From: an uncultured Lachnospiraceae bacterium
GTDB lineage: Bacteria; Bacillota; Clostridia; Lachnospirales; Lachnospiraceae
Assembly (NCBI GenBank): GCA_910585465.1
Contig: CAJUEW010000001.1
Location: 372,001 to 436,000 of the forward strand
DNA length: 64,000 nucleotides
Direction of reading: 5' to 3'
Each line of letters begins with the position of its first letter. Positions within the stretch are counted from its first letter, which is position 1. This document shows positions 26,374 to 34,381 of the stretch, piece after piece. A program made the translations under genes and the position numbers. A model generated the notes under the pieces. That model was not told the origin of the DNA. It ran no database searches and worked only from the letters and a program-made list of their open reading frames with translations.

Positions 26374-26835
26374 TTATTTTCCGATTTCTAATGCCTTCTG
26401 GGCCATCAGCTTCATTGCATTTAGGGCTGTAACATTTGCCTCATAAGACCTGGTTGCGGACATACTGTCAGCAGTTTCCTTCAATAAATCCACATTAGGC
26501 ATATTTACATACCCTTCTTCATCCGCATCCGGATGTTCAGGATTATAAACCCTTTTCAGTTCTCTGTCATCCTCTATAATATTGGCAACCCTGACACCCC
26601 TTACTCCGGCGTAGGTGCCTGTACGCCCATAGCCTTTTCTGGATGCCTTCTGAAGGGCCGACCGGAAGGAGCTGTCCCCAAAGCTTTCAAAAACAACATC
26701 TTTTCTGCGGTATGGACCGCCCGCTTCTGTCCTGGTCGTGTCCATGTTCGCAACGTTCTCCGCAGCAATATCCATGCGGACACGCTGAGCGCTCATACCT
26801 GAAGCGCTGATATCAAACGAGCTTAAAAATGCCAT
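26374..26835 (-). CDS. flgC: Flagellar proximal rod protein FlgC (displaced)
   Basis: The 153-residue product has the rod-protein N-terminus (FDISASGMSAQRVRMDIAAE, then NVANMDTT) and the FlgC C-terminal pattern NVDLLKETADSMSATRSYEA followed by NVTALNAMKLMAQKAL. It forms part of the proximal rod. In most genomes flgC lies between flgB and fliE; here flgB (39625-40014) and fliE are adjacent, and flgC instead sits between cheY and fliY. No second flgC is visible, so this copy is presumably the working one. Confidence 0.85.
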   Translation of the reverse strand: MAFLSSFDISASGMSAQRVRMDIAAENVANMDTTRTEAGGPYRRKDVVFESFGDSSFRSALQKASRKGYGRTGTYAGVRGVRVANIIEDDRELKRVYNPEHPDADEEGYVNMPNVDLLKETADSMSATRSYEANVTALNAMKLMAQKALEIGK

Positions 26836-26852
26836 ATCAATCCTCCTGTCAC

Positions 26853-27215
26853 CTAATTTCCTAAAACGGAATTAACAGTCTGTACAATTCTCTCCTCATT
26901 AAAGGGCTTTACAATGAAATCCCTTGCTCCTGATTTGATCGCGTCCACTACCATGCTTTCCTGCCCCATAGCAGTACACATAACAACCTTGGCAGAAGCA
27001 TCTCCCTCTTTGATTTTCTTCAGCGCCTGAAGCCCGTCCATATTCGGCATGGTAATATCCATAATCACCATATCCGGCTTTTCTTCTTCATATTTTTTCA
27101 CAGCTTCAGCGCCGTCCTGGGCTTCCACGAAATCACTGTAACCGCTCTTGGTAAGCGCTTTTTTAATCATCATCCGCATGAATGCCGCATCATCTACCAA
27201 CATAATCTTTGCCAT
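26853..27215 (-). CDS. cheY: Chemotaxis response regulator CheY
   Basis: CheY-P binds the motor switch and changes rotation. The 120-residue single receiver domain shows the acidic pair (KIMLVDDAAFMR), the phospho-acceptor Asp in MVIMDITMPNMDGL, the conserved Thr in VVMCTAMGQ and Lys in DFIVKPFN. It lies between fliM and flgC, close to the switch genes. Its phosphatases CheC and FliY are in the same operon. Confidence 0.95.
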   Translation of the reverse strand: MAKIMLVDDAAFMRMMIKKALTKSGYSDFVEAQDGAEAVKKYEEEKPDMVIMDITMPNMDGLQALKKIKEGDASAKVVMCTAMGQESMVVDAIKSGARDFIVKPFNEERIVQTVNSVLGN

Positions 27216-27266
27216 TTTTTACTACCTCTCTTTTTTCTTTATTCTCTATGTATTATCTGATCAGAC

Positions 27267-28358
27267 TTATATAGCAGCCTGTTCATTCTGTACATTAGAA
27301 TCAGCCTGTTCCAAAGCTGCGCCTTCCGTACCATCCTCTTCCTGACTCTCATAAGTCCTTCCGCTGATACGGATTGCCATATTTTTCTTATATATCCCCA
27401 TCTGGCCGATAAACCACGGCTGTCTCCCCACATACAGCTTCACACTGCTGTTCTTGGGCTTGTTCAAATCTATGACATCGCCTACCTTCAGATGATAGAT
27501 ATCATTCAGTTCCAGTTCCACCGTTCCAAGCTGTCCTGTAAGAGGAAGCTGAGAATAACGGATATTATCCATAATAATTTCCTTATTATCCTCATAGGAA
27601 AAGCCTCTGGCTATATGCTTGCGGCTGTCAATCACATGGAAGATAAATTCCAGAAGCGTACCCGGCATACATATTCGGATTTTCTCTACTGCCAAACCTG
27701 ACACATCTACATTTAAATGAATAATGGCTACCGTCTCATCTAAACCGATTTCCTGAACCATGCTTGGATTTTCTTCAATTCTCTGCAAATCAAAAGAGAT
27801 ATTAATATAATTAGAAAATCCATCCTTGAGAGCAGCAGAAAAATATTCCACCACTCTGCGATACAAAGCAACCTCCACATCAGAATAACGATATTCAGGC
27901 TCTACCTTGACTATCTCATCACCCCCGCCCAGCATATGGTTAATCAGGGTAATCACCAGTCCCGGCGTCACATACATCATAAGAGGGACATTATTTTTCC
28001 CTTTTCCCTGCACAGTTGCATCAATCAGGGTCATACAGTCATTTTCATGAAAAGCGTTCACATATTCATAATATCTGCGCTCCTGAACCTCCATAACAGT
28101 AATATCTGTCATTACACGGAAGATACCGTTTACCTGAGAAGTAAGAATTCTGGCATAATTCTCAAAAACGCTGGTCAGAATCTTCATCTTTTCCTTGGTA
28201 AACTTCCTCGGACTGTAAAAATCATATCTGCTGTATTTTGTTTCCTCCGCTTCTGTCTTCGCCTTTTGCTCAACTACCTTCGTCTCTTGCTCAGGTTCGC
28301 CGCTCTGCATGGACTTCAAAAGCGCGTCTATCTGACTTTGGGATAATACATCTGCCAT
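27267..28358 (-). CDS. fliM: Flagellar motor switch protein FliM
   Basis: FliM forms the middle of the C-ring and receives CheY-P. The 363-residue product starts with the CheY-P-binding peptide (VLSQSQIDALLKSM), followed by the CheC-like middle domain (YDFYSPRKFTKEKMKILTSV, GGGDEIVKVEPEYRYSDVEV) and a C-terminal SpoA domain (about 275-350, GTVELELNDIYHLKVGDVID). A short Glu/Gln-rich tail follows. It lies between motB and cheY; fliL, usually just upstream, is absent. Confidence 0.96.
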   Translation of the reverse strand: MADVLSQSQIDALLKSMQSGEPEQETKVVEQKAKTEAEETKYSRYDFYSPRKFTKEKMKILTSVFENYARILTSQVNGIFRVMTDITVMEVQERRYYEYVNAFHENDCMTLIDATVQGKGKNNVPLMMYVTPGLVITLINHMLGGGDEIVKVEPEYRYSDVEVALYRRVVEYFSAALKDGFSNYINISFDLQRIEENPSMVQEIGLDETVAIIHLNVDVSGLAVEKIRICMPGTLLEFIFHVIDSRKHIARGFSYEDNKEIIMDNIRYSQLPLTGQLGTVELELNDIYHLKVGDVIDLNKPKNSSVKLYVGRQPWFIGQMGIYKKNMAIRISGRTYESQEEDGTEGAALEQADSNVQNEQAAI

Positions 28359-28380
28359 TGCTTAAGCCACCTTTTCTCAA

Positions 28381-29319
28381 TTATTCCGACGTTATCTCTT
28401 CCGGTGCTTCCATTGCCTCAGATTCTGGTATTTCTTCCGGCTCTCCTGAAGGAGTTACCATGCTTGACACATTTTCCTCACTCGGACTTACGTTTGTAAA
28501 ACCGTCATGATCGCCTCCCAGACCTCCGTCAGTAATCACGGTATCTGTCTTTTCGCCGCTGGTATACTCTTCGTAATATTCGTTCAAAGACCTTATATCG
28601 GCGCCTTCATCAATCAGCAAGATTTCTACACGGCGGTTTTTTGCCCTTCCCTCTCTTGTATCGTTGGAAGCAATCGGCCGAAACTGTCCGTAACTGGTAT
28701 TGACAAGCTTGCCGGGATCTATAATGTCCTTTGTCTGAATATAAACGCACACCTCCGCAGCCCTCATAGCTGACAGCATACGGTCTGTTCTGGGGTTATT
28801 CGGTCTGTCAGGCTGTCCCTGCGCCGTATGAGCCATAATGTTCACCTGTTCTAACAGTTCGTCGGCGGGAGCTATTGCTTCACCGAATACATCAAGCACC
28901 ATCTCTCCCTGCTCTGTAAGAACAGAACTGTCCCCATCAAAAAAAGTCTTATCCTGAAATACAATAAAGGTATAGTCCTCGCCTCTGGACAATGTTACGC
29001 CTTCAATTCCCTTCTCGTTCATCATCTGGGCTATGGTAAGGTACAGAGTGTCCATATCAACAGCCTCTGTCTCCGGTATCTCCGGCGTTCCGGCCGGATC
29101 CTCCTGTCCCTCTTCCTCAACCGTACCATTTACCACAACATCATCCGGATCCTCCTGGGCCGGAAAAATACTCCGGACAAATACTTCCCATTTCCTTGAA
29201 TCCAGGCTGGACATGGAATAAAGCATAACAAAGAAACACAACAGCAGAGTAACCATATCTCCATATGTATCCATCCAGTTTCCGCCTTCGTCCCCCGACG
29301 CTCTAGGTTTCTTTGCCAT
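28381..29319 (-). CDS. motB: Flagellar stator protein MotB
   Basis: MotB anchors the stator to peptidoglycan and conducts ions with MotA. The 312-residue product has one N-terminal membrane helix (DTYGDMVTLLLCFFVMLYSM) with the essential aspartate D21, and an OmpA-like peptidoglycan-binding domain (about 145-245, including NIMAHTAQGQ, RTDRMLSAMRAAEV and EGRAKNRRVEILLI). A long acidic, probably disordered tail follows. It overlaps motA by one base. The coupling ion cannot be decided by eye. Confidence 0.94.
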   Translation of the reverse strand: MAKKPRASGDEGGNWMDTYGDMVTLLLCFFVMLYSMSSLDSRKWEVFVRSIFPAQEDPDDVVVNGTVEEEGQEDPAGTPEIPETEAVDMDTLYLTIAQMMNEKGIEGVTLSRGEDYTFIVFQDKTFFDGDSSVLTEQGEMVLDVFGEAIAPADELLEQVNIMAHTAQGQPDRPNNPRTDRMLSAMRAAEVCVYIQTKDIIDPGKLVNTSYGQFRPIASNDTREGRAKNRRVEILLIDEGADIRSLNEYYEEYTSGEKTDTVITDGGLGGDHDGFTNVSPSEENVSSMVTPSGEPEEIPESEAMEAPEEITSE

Positions 29320-30140
29320 TACTCTTCCCCACCTCCTGCGCTTGTGCCTTCTGTCTTTGCCGCCTTGGACAAAAGCTTCTTCTGCTGCGACTGCTTAAGA
29401 GAAGCAAGCAAATGCTCTCTCAGATACTTGGGGTTCTCTCCTGCCTGAATCGCAATAATTCCCTCTACAATCGTCGAGCAGTAAAGCTCCTCCTCATCCT
29501 GGCGGATACGGAGCTTTTTGGCAATCGGGTGAAAAAAAAGGTTAGAAAGGGCACTTCCGTAAAAGGTTGTAATCAACGCAACAGACATATCCTGCCCCAG
29601 AGAGGAGGCCCCTGTGCTCTCTCCTAAATCCATTCCCTTCAGCATATTAATCAGACCGACCAGCGTACCGATCATGCCGAAGGCAGGAGCGTATGCCGAC
29701 CCCTTCTCATACAATCCGGCTCCCTGATCGTGACGGGTCATCATATTCTCCAGCTCCCGATCCAGAATTTCCCGGACGCTTTCCGGATCAGTGGCATCCA
29801 CAATCATCAGGACACTCTGTTTAAAAAAGGGATCTTTAATCTCTTCTGCCTTTTCTTCCAGGGCCAGCAGACCATTCTGCCGCGCCACCATGGCCAGATC
29901 CACAAGCTGATCCACAAGCTTCGGTATATTATACTGCTTTCCGCGTAATAATACCATAAAATGTTTCGGTATATCCTTTAATATTGAAAAGGGGTAGCTT
30001 GCAATAATTGCCGCAAAGGTGCCTCCTATTACAATCAAAATACTGGGGACATCATAAAAGTTCCCCAATTTACTCACACCAATTCCGTTTACAACTAAGG
30101 CAGCTCCAATCGCAATCCCCAAGAATGTTGTTAAATCCAT
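29319..30140 (-). CDS. motA: Flagellar stator protein MotA
   Basis: MotA surrounds MotB in the stator and pushes on FliG. The 273-residue product has four membrane helices and a cytoplasmic loop, with the helix 3/4 region AYAPAFGMIGTLVGLINML and GQDMSVALITTFYGSALSNL. The conserved charged loop residues appear in RELENMMTRHDQGAGLYEKG. The C-terminus is charged (SQQKKLLSKAAKTEG). Gene order motA-motB upstream of fliM is seen in various clostridia, in contrast to the separate motAB locus of Bacillus. Confidence 0.95.
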   Translation of the reverse strand: MDLTTFLGIAIGAALVVNGIGVSKLGNFYDVPSILIVIGGTFAAIIASYPFSILKDIPKHFMVLLRGKQYNIPKLVDQLVDLAMVARQNGLLALEEKAEEIKDPFFKQSVLMIVDATDPESVREILDRELENMMTRHDQGAGLYEKGSAYAPAFGMIGTLVGLINMLKGMDLGESTGASSLGQDMSVALITTFYGSALSNLFFHPIAKKLRIRQDEEELYCSTIVEGIIAIQAGENPKYLREHLLASLKQSQQKKLLSKAAKTEGTSAGGGEE

Positions 30141-30179
30141 CCCTAATATGCCTCCTGCGTATATCGCTTCCTATCTATT

Positions 30180-30380
30180 TTATACAATCTTTTTATCAAA
30201 ATCAATACAACCTTTTAAAACTTCTGATACAAGCTGTGAAATCGTATCAATACTGTCCTTTACAAGATAATAATCCCCATTTGCCATCCGAATCTTTGTC
30301 TCAGGAATCAGTTCAATACACTGGATCCGGAAATAGTTTAAATAAATAACTTCCCCATTCAAACGAGTTAATTTAATCAT
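30180..30380 (-). CDS. flbD: FlbD-family small flagellar protein
   Basis: This 66-residue protein matches the FlbD (SwrD) family: MIKLTRLNGEVIYLN, then CIELIPETKIRMANGDYYLV and a short C-terminal helix. In Bacillus SwrD raises flagellar power by acting on the stator, which agrees with its place just upstream of motA-motB here. It follows flgE by 91 bases that contain a long hairpin. The ribosome site GAGAAGAGGG lies directly before its start. Confidence 0.88.
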   Translation of the reverse strand: MIKLTRLNGEVIYLNYFRIQCIELIPETKIRMANGDYYLVKDSIDTISQLVSEVLKGCIDFDKKIV

Positions 30381-30400
30381 AGTTCCCTCTTCTCCACTAT

Positions 30401-30449
30401 TTTACTGATAACTTCCTGCTTTTTAAGGAGGCAGGAAGCTATCAGTAAA
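30401..30449 (-). repeat. Long inverted repeat between flgE and flbD
   Basis: Arms at 30401-30419 and 30431-30449 are 19 bases each with one mismatch (outer TTTACTGATA, inner CTTCCTGC), separated by 11 bases. On the transcribed strand the hairpin is followed by AATAGTGG rather than a T-run, so it is not a simple terminator. It may set relative mRNA levels or stability in the operon. Confidence 0.8.
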
Positions 30450-30471
30450 TGAACATATATTAAAGTATCAG

Positions 30472-31389
30472 TTAACGCTTCATATTAATCAGATCATTCA
30501 GAATTTCATCGCTGACCGTAATAATCTTTGAATTTGCCTGGAAGCCTCTCTGAGTGGTAATCATCTCAGAAAATTCCTTGGCCAGATCCACATTGGAAGC
30601 CTCTATATATCCTGTCATCAAGGAGGAAGTGGTTCCGCCCGGTTCTGCCGCGGAGCATGTACCTGTATTGTCATTTTGCTCTGCACTGTAGTAGAACTGT
30701 CCTGTCTTGGTAAGACCTTCCGGGTTCTGGAATGTAGCGACTGCTATTTTTCCAAGAGAAACCGTCTGACCTGTAGCCTTATCAGTACCTGTAACCTCTC
30801 CAAGGCTGTTGATTTTCACATCCTTCAGCTCCAGAGGATTACCGCCAAAGTTTGCTCCTGTGACTGCTGACGGTATCCTTAATGCCTCAAGATTGGCTGA
30901 ATGTCCCTTGGAGTAATCCTGTACATTTGTAGGACGGTATCCATAGACAAAATTACCATTGCTGTCAACCAGATAGCCGTTTCCGTCAATATTGAACTGA
31001 CCTACACGGGTAAAATCAACTCCTATTCCTTTCAGGTTTGTGGGACTTACGCCGGTTTTCAAATCCGCGCTTGTCACAAAGAAACCTTCTCCGTTGATGC
31101 TGGCATTCAGACCTCCCACATAGGTCGGCGTACTGGAACCCATATCTGTGGAGATGGAGCCTGTGAGGGAACCATAACCATACTGAGCCGCATTAGTACC
31201 TCCGGACGCAGTTGCTCCGGTATTTCCTCTTGTAGATGAGGAGGAAGTCTGATACATTGCTTCCTGGAAGCTGTAGCTCTGTGATTTAAATCCAAAGGTA
31301 TTTACGTTTGCGATATTGTGGCCGATGACATCCAGCTTATTCTGGTGTGCACGCAGTCCTGCGACTGCTGAGTCCATTGCTCTTAGCAT
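30472..31389 (-). CDS. flgE: Flagellar hook protein FlgE
   Basis: The 305-residue product has the hook/rod N-terminus (AVAGLRAHQNKLDVIGHNIA, then NVNTFGFKSQSYSFQEA) and the C-terminal helix VDLAKEFSEMITTQRGFQAN, then ISVSDEILNDL-like residues ending NMKR. The central part is Ser/Thr/Gly-rich. Length and position after fliK-flgD-TIGR02530 fit the short hook proteins of Firmicutes (Bacillus FlgE is about 264 residues, and was once called FlgG). It is exported by the flagellar gate and polymerised with FlgD as cap. Confidence 0.87.
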   Translation of the reverse strand: MLRAMDSAVAGLRAHQNKLDVIGHNIANVNTFGFKSQSYSFQEAMYQTSSSSTRGNTGATASGGTNAAQYGYGSLTGSISTDMGSSTPTYVGGLNASINGEGFFVTSADLKTGVSPTNLKGIGVDFTRVGQFNIDGNGYLVDSNGNFVYGYRPTNVQDYSKGHSANLEALRIPSAVTGANFGGNPLELKDVKINSLGEVTGTDKATGQTVSLGKIAVATFQNPEGLTKTGQFYYSAEQNDNTGTCSAAEPGGTTSSLMTGYIEASNVDLAKEFSEMITTQRGFQANSKIITVSDEILNDLINMKR

Positions 31390-31468
31390 TTTTAATCTTC
31401 CTTTCTGCTTATCTGCTGTTCCTGCCGTCGCACTTCAGGCTCCGGCTATGACATCCTTGCGGTCCTGC

Positions 31469-31846
31469 CTACATCAGAACAGCACTGTCAATATTAGTAA
31501 AAATTTTTCTTCCCGTCTCATCCTGAGACATGGTGGTAACTACCACGTTATTTGGCACATTTACAATAAATACGCCCTGACTGCCAATAATGGCAACATC
31601 CTTTGCGCCTTTTTTCCGCGCTTCCTCCACCGCCTGCTCCAAATCACCCAGCAGCCGGCTGTCAAGCTGAATTCCTCTCTCATCCAGGCGCTTCGCCGCA
31701 TGCTTTGAGAAATTAAGATTTTCACTGGCTCTTCCCTTTAGCAATTCTCCGAAAGCTATGCCCGTGTTCTGTGTTTCCCCTGGGGACTGCGGCTGTTTTG
31801 CGGAAGTATTTCCATAATTCAGGTTATGTACTTTATTCACTCCCAT
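31469..31846 (-). CDS. TIGR02530-type flagellar operon protein
   Basis: The 125-residue product contains the family block FSKHAAKRLDERGIQLD, a short helix and VAIIGSQGVFIVNVPNNVVV, then TTMSQDETGRKIFTNIDSAV. This is the small conserved protein (TIGR02530) found between flgD and flgE in Firmicutes and spirochaetes. Its role is unsettled; a place at the hook is assumed from context. The first 45 residues are low-complexity. About 80 bases separate it from flgE, with no clear promoter. Confidence 0.85.
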   Translation of the reverse strand: MGVNKVHNLNYGNTSAKQPQSPGETQNTGIAFGELLKGRASENLNFSKHAAKRLDERGIQLDSRLLGDLEQAVEEARKKGAKDVAIIGSQGVFIVNVPNNVVVTTMSQDETGRKIFTNIDSAVLM

Positions 31847-31864
31847 AAATATCGTCCTTTCCAG

Positions 31865-31906
31865 CCGCTATGGATATCAGGCAGCTAAGCCTGTATCAAA
31901 CAGCGG
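31865..31906 (-). repeat. Nested hairpin between flgD and the TIGR02530 gene
   Basis: On the minus strand CCGCT and AGCGG enclose an inner stem (GATACAGGC with GCCTGATATC) and a six-base loop. There is no T-run after it. It may be an mRNA processing or stabilising element within the operon. Confidence 0.5.
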
Positions 31907-31911
31907 ATTTT

Positions 31912-32478
31912 TTATTCCTCATTCATTGAACTACCGGCTGTTCCGCTCTCCGAGTTTTTGTCTGTTCCGGGAGTTGTCTCTGAGCCATTCCCATCCTCCT
32001 CTTTTTTCTCAGCGTAAGGATCGTCAATTTTGCCCATTCCCATAATATAAGAAAGCGGATAGTCTTTGCTGTCTCCTTCCAGTCTGACCGTCGGCGTTTC
32101 TCCCGACAGGTTTACGGAGGATACCTTCCCGTATTTTACACCAACGGGAATTGGCTGACCATATTCGTTATCTTCTGTAACCGCTACTGTAACCTCCTGT
32201 CCTACCAGTCCTGCAGCATAGGTCTGTGTTGTAACGGCTGTGGAAGTCTTCATAGAATCTGTCATAGCGGTCAGTGACTGCACCATAGCCATCTGAGTCA
32301 TCTGAGCCATCATCTCGCTGTTGTCCATAGGATTTGTCATATCCTGATTGGCAAGCTGGGCTGCCAGCAGCTTAAAATAGCTTTCAATAGTCAGCGTGTT
32401 CTTTTCATTCTGTCCCGGAGAATAGGTCTGCACCTGATACGGGGATATTGTCCCGCTGACGGTTATATCGTCTGCCAT
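31912..32478 (-). CDS. flgD: Flagellar hook assembly protein FlgD
   Basis: FlgD caps the growing hook and is needed for FlgE polymerisation. The 188-residue product has the FlgD N-terminal motif (YFKLLAAQLANQDMTNPMD, NSEMMAQMTQMAMVQSL) and a small beta region (VGQEVTVAVTEDNEYG, VSSVNLSGETPTVRLEG). It lacks the longer Tudor/FnIII part of enteric FlgD, as is common in Firmicutes, and ends in an acidic tail. It lies 18 bases after fliK. Confidence 0.93.
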   Translation of the reverse strand: MADDITVSGTISPYQVQTYSPGQNEKNTLTIESYFKLLAAQLANQDMTNPMDNSEMMAQMTQMAMVQSLTAMTDSMKTSTAVTTQTYAAGLVGQEVTVAVTEDNEYGQPIPVGVKYGKVSSVNLSGETPTVRLEGDSKDYPLSYIMGMGKIDDPYAEKKEEDGNGSETTPGTDKNSESGTAGSSMNEE

Positions 32479-32496
32479 AAAATTACCTCCTTGTTC

Positions 32497-33840
32497 TTAA
32501 ACCAGTCCCAGCCTCAGCATCTGAGTAAAGGAATCTGACTGTTCCTGCTTTTTCTGCTCATGGCTCTCTTGATTTTCCCTTCCGTGTTCCTGGCTGTTCT
32601 GCCCCTCCTGATACTGCTGCTTTGGCTCCGGAGTGTACACTACCGTTTCCTGCCCTGTCTTTTCTTCCAGAATCCGGGCAATATCGCCTGCGCTCTGGCT
32701 CAGCAGCTCCACTGTTTTCGGATTGGCCGACATAATAGAAACAGCCGCCTTTCCGGCCTCATAGGCCACCTTAATTGTCAGCTTTCCAAGCGAAGCAGGC
32801 TCCAGTTCAATCGTGAATGCTCCGTTTTTGCTCGGAAGCCTCCCTGCAATTGCAGTTCCTACATCCTTAAAAAATGTCTCCGGTGTCGTTCTCACTGTTG
32901 CAGTGCCGCTCTGTTCCACACTTCTGAATTCTGACATTTCATGAAGCCCCGGGGATTTCGGCAGCTCAGCAGCTACAGCCTCGTGAAGCATTCCTTCTTT
33001 TTCTGAGTCCTGACTGTCATTTTCTCCTGAAAACTCCTGCCCGGAATAGCTGTCAGCAGCCTTTACCTGAAGCTCTTCTCCAAAAGCTGCTTCCATACGG
33101 ATAGAACTTATATCCTCCTTCATCCCGGTTATTTCCTCAGAGTCGTCATTTGCCGCGGGAAGCATCGGGTTCCTAAGCTGCATCTGTCCCTCTGTCTGGA
33201 ACTGCGGCTCTTCAGTCTGCATCTGAGCCTCTGCCCGGAATGCGTTTTTCTCCGGCTGCGCCTGTATTTCCTCCTGAAGCTGCGGCTTTTCAGTCCGCAT
33301 CTGAAGCTCCTCCCCAAGTGCCGGACTCTCTGCGCGCAGCAGCTCTGGCTGAAGCATAGCTTTCTCCGGCTGAAGCACGGATTCTTCCGCCTGAACCATT
33401 TCCGTCTGAACCTCTGCAAGACTTTCCTGCATTGCAGAATCTGCGGTCATTTCCTTTACAGGAACAACCTCCATTTCTTCGGACATCAATGATTCCTCTG
33501 TCCCCAGCGTCACATCCGGATGTGACTGCATCTCCACAGACTGGCTGACCATCTCCCCTATCAGCATCTGGCTGACTGTTTCCTGAAGCTCCAGCATATC
33601 CTTGGGAGAAATCGTCTCTTCCTTTTCCTGTCCCACAGCCATATCCTGTTCCTTCGTATAGCTGCCGGCTGAATCAGACGGCTTTTGTCCTTCCGCAAGA
33701 CTCTTCTGGGCTTTCTCCTGAATCATACCGGCAAAGTCTGACTTCAGAGAATCTGCCGAAGGCGCAGTAGAATCCACGAACTTTGCAGCGCCCGCAGTCT
33801 TAATTGCTCTTGTCATCTGCGCCACATTAATATCTGTCAT
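32497..33840 (-). CDS. fliK: Flagellar hook-length control protein FliK
   Basis: FliK measures hook length and triggers the FlhB switch. The 447-residue product has a long N-terminal ruler region rich in Glu, Gln and Met, with loose repeats (QTEEPQFQTEGQMQ, RTEKPQLQEEIQAQPEKN), and a compact C-terminal domain with the signature FTIELEPASLGKLTIKVAYE (about 340-360). A Gln/Glu-rich tail follows. Position between fliJ and flgD is standard. The repeat-rich ruler could tolerate length changes. Confidence 0.9.
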   Translation of the reverse strand: MTDINVAQMTRAIKTAGAAKFVDSTAPSADSLKSDFAGMIQEKAQKSLAEGQKPSDSAGSYTKEQDMAVGQEKEETISPKDMLELQETVSQMLIGEMVSQSVEMQSHPDVTLGTEESLMSEEMEVVPVKEMTADSAMQESLAEVQTEMVQAEESVLQPEKAMLQPELLRAESPALGEELQMRTEKPQLQEEIQAQPEKNAFRAEAQMQTEEPQFQTEGQMQLRNPMLPAANDDSEEITGMKEDISSIRMEAAFGEELQVKAADSYSGQEFSGENDSQDSEKEGMLHEAVAAELPKSPGLHEMSEFRSVEQSGTATVRTTPETFFKDVGTAIAGRLPSKNGAFTIELEPASLGKLTIKVAYEAGKAAVSIMSANPKTVELLSQSAGDIARILEEKTGQETVVYTPEPKQQYQEGQNSQEHGRENQESHEQKKQEQSDSFTQMLRLGLV

Positions 33841-33899
33841 CTTGTTCCCTCCTTTCTGTAAAAAATATATTTATAATTATCAGTTGTCTCCAACTGTAA

Positions 33900-34361
33900 T
33901 TACCCCATATCACCGTTTCTTCCGGATGTTATCAGCCCGCGTATTACAAATTCCTCTGTAAACGCTTCTTCCTCCTTCTGTTCTGCCTTACGGTATTCCA
34001 GCAGGCGGCGGCTTTTCAGCTTTTCAAATTTGGAGGTGTCCACCTTGGCGGCAATTACTTCCTCTTTCTTCTTTTCTTCTTTCTTTTTCAGAACAGAAAG
34101 CTGTTCCTTCTCCGCATTGATTTTTTCCTCCATCAGTCCGATACACATATCGTACAGCCGGAAGCTTTCAATGGGAGCACCCATATATTTAGATTTATCA
34201 AAGCCCTGATGAAATTCCTTCAATTCTTCGTTCAGCTGCTGTATTTCTCTTTTTTTCTGATGCACACTTTTTAAGATGACTGCATGCTCTGCTTTATGAT
34301 TATCCAGAACCTGCATCTTGTAATCAAGCACTGTATCCAAGCTGTATTTAAATCGCTTCAA
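33900..34361 (-). CDS. fliJ: Flagellar export protein FliJ
   Basis: FliJ is a small coiled-coil protein that links the FliI ATPase to FlhA. The 153-residue product is almost wholly helical and charged (RFKYSLDTVLDYKMQVLDNH at the start, then KKEEKKKEEVIAAKVDTSKF), with the N-terminal pattern typical of FliJ. It directly follows fliI and precedes fliK. Identity relies on helix pattern, size and context. Confidence 0.85.
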   Translation of the reverse strand: MKRFKYSLDTVLDYKMQVLDNHKAEHAVILKSVHQKKREIQQLNEELKEFHQGFDKSKYMGAPIESFRLYDMCIGLMEEKINAEKEQLSVLKKKEEKKKEEVIAAKVDTSKFEKLKSRRLLEYRKAEQKEEEAFTEEFVIRGLITSGRNGDMG

Positions 34362-34381
34362 TTCTGTCTCCTTCCGCCCTA

